Source of the DNA: a virus
IMG/VR virus record: IMGVR_UViG_3300008448_000020
Span: 1 to 64,000 of that record
DNA length: 64,000 bases
Strand: one strand, 5' to 3'
The notes below the pieces were generated by a model, which was given only the letters and a program-made list of their open reading frames with translations, was not told the DNA's origin and ran no database searches. Made by a program: the position numbers and the translations under genes. Shown one piece after another: positions 60,791-64,000 of the stretch (positions are counted from its first letter, which is position 1; every line of letters begins with the position of its first letter).

Positions 60791-61120
60791 TTATTTTTCA
60801 ATAATAGGTCTATTCATAGAAGCATCAAACCGTAGTGTAACACCTGTATTACCTATCTTTTTGGGTTTATTAGGGTCAAATCTCAAAGGCGGAAATTCAC
60901 CTTCAATTTGTGCTATATCTTTTTTACTCAAAACTGCCTTACCTGATTGCTGCTTCATGAGAGTGTTAAGCTTTTGATTCTTATGTATAGTACGATGCAT
61001 ATCAGGTACAAATTTACCCGGTGATTGTGGATGTGATGAAACATCGCGACCTATAGGATGCATATGTCGTTTCTTTGTCGGCTCAACACTCTTCGTATTA
61101 AAATAGTCTTTAAAATTCAC
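60791..61120 (-). CDS. Small basic late protein with capsid-targeting-like N-terminus
   Basis: 109 residues, GTG start five bases after TATAAATA. MNFKDYFNTKS matches the short F-x-x-[FY]-[FL] openings of other late proteins. The rest is basic, His/Lys/Pro-rich and probably unstructured. The function is unknown; it is upstream of gp14. Confidence 0.6.
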   Translation of the reverse strand: MNFKDYFNTKSVEPTKKRHMHPIGRDVSSHPQSPGKFVPDMHRTIHKNQKLNTLMKQQSGKAVLSKKDIAQIEGEFPPLRFDPNKPKKIGNTGVTLRFDASMNRPIIEK

Positions 61121-61125
61121 AGAAA

Positions 61126-61133
61126 TATTTATA
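61126..61133 (-). promoter_or_regulatory. Late promoter octamer for the gp14 pair
   Basis: Exact TATAAATA on the minus strand, five bases before the GTG at 61120 and overlapping the tail of the terminator. Confidence 0.75.
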
Positions 61134-61169
61134 CAAAAAAAAGAGCCTTATTCGAAAATAAGGCTCTTT
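61134..61169 (-). terminator. Intrinsic terminator after the acidic late protein
   Basis: Stem AAAGAGCCTTAT / ATAAGGCTCTTT (61140-61151 with 61158-61169), six-base loop, followed on the minus strand by a run of U. Confidence 0.9.
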
Positions 61170-61190
61170 ATAATCTATTTTTTATTTATC

Positions 61191-61766
61191 TTACTTGAGA
61201 CCAGCGAGATATTCGCCGACCTTTGATGCCTTACCGGCAACTTTATTATTCTTACCCTTGAGGTTGCCGGAATCTGTATCTGAGACAATGGCATGCTTAC
61301 CAGTGCTCTTTGAGCTTACTTCATCAGTTACTTTTCCTTCTCCGCCACCTTTTGATGTGAGCTTACCAGTTACATCGCCGACCTTGTTATTTTTGCTCTG
61401 TAAGGATTCACCTTTACCTTTAAGCTCTTTAATATCTGTTGCTTCACCGAGTGTGTCGCTATCTTCATCATCAACTTCTTCTTCTTCGTCTTTTTCTTCA
61501 GCGTCTTCACTCATCTCACCGCCCATTTCAGGCTCTTCTTCAACGGCTGGCTCTTCTTCGCCACCGAGAACACCCATTAAAAGATCATGTAATTTTTGTG
61601 CTGTTTCACGATCCATGGTAAGTGTGACAGTATCTTCACCTTCCATCTCACCCTCGCCTTCGCCTTCACCAGGCAAGCCGAGAGCCTCAGCATCATTAAC
61701 TTCTGTATCATCGAGGCGTTCAGACATTACATCCTCGTAAAGCTTATCAAAAATAGATTTGTTCAT
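61191..61766 (-). CDS. Nested short form of the acidic late protein
   Basis: 191 residues from the internal ATG. The start agrees with the five-base late-promoter rule seen at other genes, and its N-terminus matches their leaders, so this may be the main late product. Confidence 0.6.
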   Translation of the reverse strand: MNKSIFDKLYEDVMSERLDDTEVNDAEALGLPGEGEGEGEMEGEDTVTLTMDRETAQKLHDLLMGVLGGEEEPAVEEEPEMGGEMSEDAEEKDEEEEVDDEDSDTLGEATDIKELKGKGESLQSKNNKVGDVTGKLTSKGGGEGKVTDEVSSKSTGKHAIVSDTDSGNLKGKNNKVAGKASKVGEYLAGLK

Positions 61767-62045
61767 AAAATTATTTATATTTTGTGTTTCTGTTTTTTCA
61801 TTATTTTGAGAAAATTTTTTAGGCTCAAAGAAGTTATTCTTTTTTGAGGTTTTAGGATCTATAGTTTCTTCCTTAATACCTTCAGCTTCTGCAGGGCCAG
61901 ACGGTGATGATACAAAAGGCTTTTTGCCTTTACCTTTTGCAGGTGCAGCTTTTTTCGAAGTTTCAACCTGAAACGTATCTTTTGGTAAAGTTACTTTTTC
62001 TTCATATAGCTCACCGAGCTGTTCCATTGTACGAGTTAAGTTCAT
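61191..62045 (-). CDS. Acidic late protein, probable internal/core protein, with nested internal start
   Basis: 284 residues from the ATG at 62045. Residues about 1-93 are a Lys/Pro-rich N-terminal part. An internal ATG at 61766 (MNKSIFDKLYEDVMSERLDD) lies five bases after an exact TATAAATA, giving a 191-residue form. That form has a packaged-type leader, a folded middle with TLTMDRETAQKLHDLLMGVL, a very acidic Glu/Asp stretch and two NNKV-G repeats near the end. It resembles prohead-core or internal proteins of marine T4-like phages. Both products, or two fused genes, are possible. Confidence 0.6.
   Translation of the reverse strand: MNLTRTMEQLGELYEEKVTLPKDTFQVETSKKAAPAKGKGKKPFVSSPSGPAEAEGIKEETIDPKTSKKNNFFEPKKFSQNNEKTETQNINNFMNKSIFDKLYEDVMSERLDDTEVNDAEALGLPGEGEGEGEMEGEDTVTLTMDRETAQKLHDLLMGVLGGEEEPAVEEEPEMGGEMSEDAEEKDEEEEVDDEDSDTLGEATDIKELKGKGESLQSKNNKVGDVTGKLTSKGGGEGKVTDEVSSKSTGKHAIVSDTDSGNLKGKNNKVAGKASKVGEYLAGLK
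61772..61779 (-). promoter_or_regulatory. Internal late promoter octamer
   Basis: Exact TATAAATA on the minus strand, five bases before the ATG at 61766 and inside the longer reading frame. Confidence 0.75.
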
Positions 62046-62063
62046 GTATATATACTTATATAT

Positions 62064-63773
62064 ATGGCGACTAAAAAACAAAAAAAAGAATACTATTTAG
62101 GTAACGAGCAGTTACCGACACCAGATGCTACATTTGATTATGCAGATCACCCGGAGTGGGTAATTGATATAGAAAAATGTAGAAAAAACATATTATATTT
62201 TGCGGAAAATTTTTTTTATATTACAAACCTCGATCGCGGTAAAATAAAAATTGAACTTCATCCATTTCAAAAAAGAATATTGCGTGCTTTAAGAGATAGT
62301 AGGTTTGTTGTATTACTTGCAAGTAGACAGATAGGTAAAACAACACTTATGACTATTTATGCATTATGGAATTCATGCTTTTTTGAAGATCAGCGTACAT
62401 TAATTGTAGCTAACAAAGAAGTAACTGCTATGAATATTTTTAAACGGGTACGTACTGCATATGAAAAACTACCCAATTACTTAAAACCAGGTGTTTTAGA
62501 GTATGGTAAAACATCTATGTCATTGGCAAACGGGTCAAGTATAGGTATATCTACTACAAGTAGTGATGCAGGTCGTGGTGACAGCTGTAACTGTCTAATT
62601 CTTGATGAGCTTGCGTTTATTGATAATCACCTTGTTGAAGACTTTTGGAACTCTGTTTACCCTATTATTTCTTCATCCAAAAAATCAAAAATATTTGTAG
62701 CTTCAACACCAAAGGGTACAGGCAATTTATTTCACAAACTTTATTCTGAAGCAACAGAAGGTAAAAATGATTGGCACGCAGAACGTGTTGATTGGTGGGA
62801 TGTACCCGGACGTGATGAGGTATGGAAAGAAAAAACTATTAGATCTTTAGGAAATCGTGAAGCATTTGATCAAGAATTTGGTAATGTTTTTGTTGAAACA
62901 GGTGAAAGTGCGGTAGATGAAAAATTATTTGAGGAATTACGTGCAGATTGCTGCGACCCTACATTGGTATATGACGAAGGTAAGTATCTGCTTTGGGATG
63001 AACCAAAAAGTGACAGATTATATGTAGCAGGCGTCGACGTAAGTGAGGGTGTTGGTGAAGCAGCTAGTGTTGTTCAGGTATTAGATATAACCGAATTACA
63101 AAATATTAGACAAGTCGCCGTTTATCATGATAAAACTATAAGCCCCTTTAATTTTACTACAAAATTACACGAAATATTACAACACTGGGGGTCACCACCT
63201 GCATTAATTGAAAGAAATAACTGCGGTGCGCAAGTAGTAGATCAGTTAAAGCATACACATAACTATGAGAATATCGTAAGTTACGGCGTTAAGGCAGGTA
63301 ATCTATCTTTTAATAAAATAGGTATCGTAGCTCATACAAATACCAAATATAAAGGTGTTACTAATATGAGATATTTTGTAAACGAGCTAAAAAGTGTGCG
63401 GATACACGATATTCGCACATTAAACGAATTAAAAAACTTTGTAAGATATCCAAACGGCACGTGGTCTGCAAAACCAGGGACCGATATTCATGATGATAGA
63501 GTAATGAGTCTTATATGGGCTCTTATTATATTAGAAAATGAATTAGTTGAAAAATATTTTGAGATAGAAGAATATGATGATAATAAAAGACCATTAAAAA
63601 TACGAACATTAGATTACGGTATTAAATATTTCATAAACCCTACATCAATGTATAGTAATCAACAAAATAGTGATGAAGCAGCACCACCGCTACCTATACT
63701 TTTTGATGAAAACCTTGAAGAAAATGCAGAGATGTTGACTTTAGAGAGTGAAGGGTGGAAACCACTATATTAA
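62064..63773 (+). CDS. 17: Terminase large subunit gp17
   Basis: 569 residues (T4 610). The N-terminal ATPase has SRQIGKTT (87-94) as Walker A and CLILDELAFID as Walker B, with VASTPKGTGN as the coupling motif. The C-terminal RNase H-like nuclease has AGVDVSEGVGEAASVV and IHDDRVMSL acidic residues. It packages DNA through the gp20 portal. It is divergent from the acidic late gene with only 18 bases between the two start codons. Confidence 0.95.
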   Translation: MATKKQKKEYYLGNEQLPTPDATFDYADHPEWVIDIEKCRKNILYFAENFFYITNLDRGKIKIELHPFQKRILRALRDSRFVVLLASRQIGKTTLMTIYALWNSCFFEDQRTLIVANKEVTAMNIFKRVRTAYEKLPNYLKPGVLEYGKTSMSLANGSSIGISTTSSDAGRGDSCNCLILDELAFIDNHLVEDFWNSVYPIISSSKKSKIFVASTPKGTGNLFHKLYSEATEGKNDWHAERVDWWDVPGRDEVWKEKTIRSLGNREAFDQEFGNVFVETGESAVDEKLFEELRADCCDPTLVYDEGKYLLWDEPKSDRLYVAGVDVSEGVGEAASVVQVLDITELQNIRQVAVYHDKTISPFNFTTKLHEILQHWGSPPALIERNNCGAQVVDQLKHTHNYENIVSYGVKAGNLSFNKIGIVAHTNTKYKGVTNMRYFVNELKSVRIHDIRTLNELKNFVRYPNGTWSAKPGTDIHDDRVMSLIWALIILENELVEKYFEIEEYDDNKRPLKIRTLDYGIKYFINPTSMYSNQQNSDEAAPPLPILFDENLEENAEMLTLESEGWKPLY

Positions 63774-63776
63774 TAC

Positions 63777-64000
63777 ATGGCAAACGAAATAACATACATA
63801 CAAAGCCCATTAAACAAATCGAGAAAAGACAAATTTCTCATGGTTATTAATATACCCCCGGCATTACGTGAGATATCATCAAAACAAATACGTTCTCCTG
63901 ATACTATAATACCAGAAAGTCTACAATTTTCAATATATGGTCATATAGTACCTGATATTGAGGTACCTGCAGTTACAACACCTTATGCAGGTCACTCTCT
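63777..64000 (+). CDS. Putative tail protein, 5' part (runs off window)
   Basis: An open frame from ATG 63777 to the window end, 74 residues seen. RKDKFLMVINIPPALREI and LQFSIYGHIVPDIEVPAVTT then PYAGHS follow the opening of tail-tube-like proteins of marine T4-like phages (a VP-I-VP-V...Y-G pattern). T4 has sheath gp18 and tube gp19 after gp17. The call is tentative because most of the gene is missing. Confidence 0.5.
   Translation, partial: MANEITYIQSPLNKSRKDKFLMVINIPPALREISSKQIRSPDTIIPESLQFSIYGHIVPDIEVPAVTTPYAGHS

Noticed and set aside
61195-61740. Ser/Pro-rich open frame on the + strand
   Set aside because: It is the antisense shadow of the acidic late protein, which has a late promoter, leader and terminator.
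1-64000. tRNA genes
   Set aside because: Gaps between genes are almost all below 110 bases and none shows a cloverleaf or TTC-loop motif. A covariance-model search would be decisive.
1-64000. CRISPR array or long direct repeats
   Set aside because: No regularly spaced repeats were noticed; repeats found are short inverted repeats or peptide motifs.

Overview
The window is a contiguous piece of a large T4-like (Straboviridae-type) myovirus genome of the marine type. It has low overall GC, very tight gene packing on both strands and recognisable homologues of T4 core genes: portal gp20, prohead protease gp21, scaffold gp22, major capsid protein gp23, neck proteins gp13 and gp14, sheath stabiliser gp15, head-completion gp4, terminase gp17, DNA polymerase gp43, clamp gp45, ssDNA-binding gp32, helicase gp41, primase gp61, gp46/gp47, UvsX, UvsW and late sigma factor gp55. 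No photosynthesis genes are seen, so nothing points to a cyanobacterial host. The host cannot be named from the sequence. No tRNA, CRISPR or insertion sequence was found.

Layout. 1-1673 (+): end of a nucleotide-modification-type gene, a NadR-like P-loop kinase and queF. 1745-12258 (-): head and neck block, gp23, gp22, a scaffold-region protein, gp21, gp4, gp13, gp20, then gp15 with two virion-like genes. 12271-15997 (-): XPD/DinG-like helicase, two unknowns, a GroES/gp31-like cochaperonin, a gp62-like clamp-loader subunit and a DUF366-like gene, led by early-type promoters. 16037-25769 (-): a ten-gene glycan cassette containing a GDP-mannose 3,5-epimerase, GT10 and GT11 fucosyltransferase-family enzymes, other glycosyltransferases, methyltransferases and two GT-methyltransferase fusions. 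25804-36831: mixed strands with small late genes, queE, phoH, queD and folE. 36871-57854 (mostly +): replication, recombination and late-sigma block, with queC directly after uvsX and a class II glutamine amidotransferase nearby. 57844-64000: small late genes, gp14, an acidic internal-type protein and terminase gp17.

How it works together. FolE, QueD-like, QueE, QueC and QueF form a GTP-to-preQ1 route spread over about 48 kb, consistent with 7-deazaguanine modification of phage DNA. The inserting transglycosylase (DpdA) is not in this window. Late genes carry the T4 late octamer TATAAATA, very often exactly five bases before the start codon. Early genes carry sigma70-like promoters with a 15-18 base spacer (mostly 16), whose -10 box usually lies 6-10 bases before the start codon. 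Both arrangements predict leaderless or almost leaderless mRNAs. Many small late proteins begin with a short amphipathic N-terminus ending in a possible gp21 cleavage site, as expected for proteins packaged inside the capsid.
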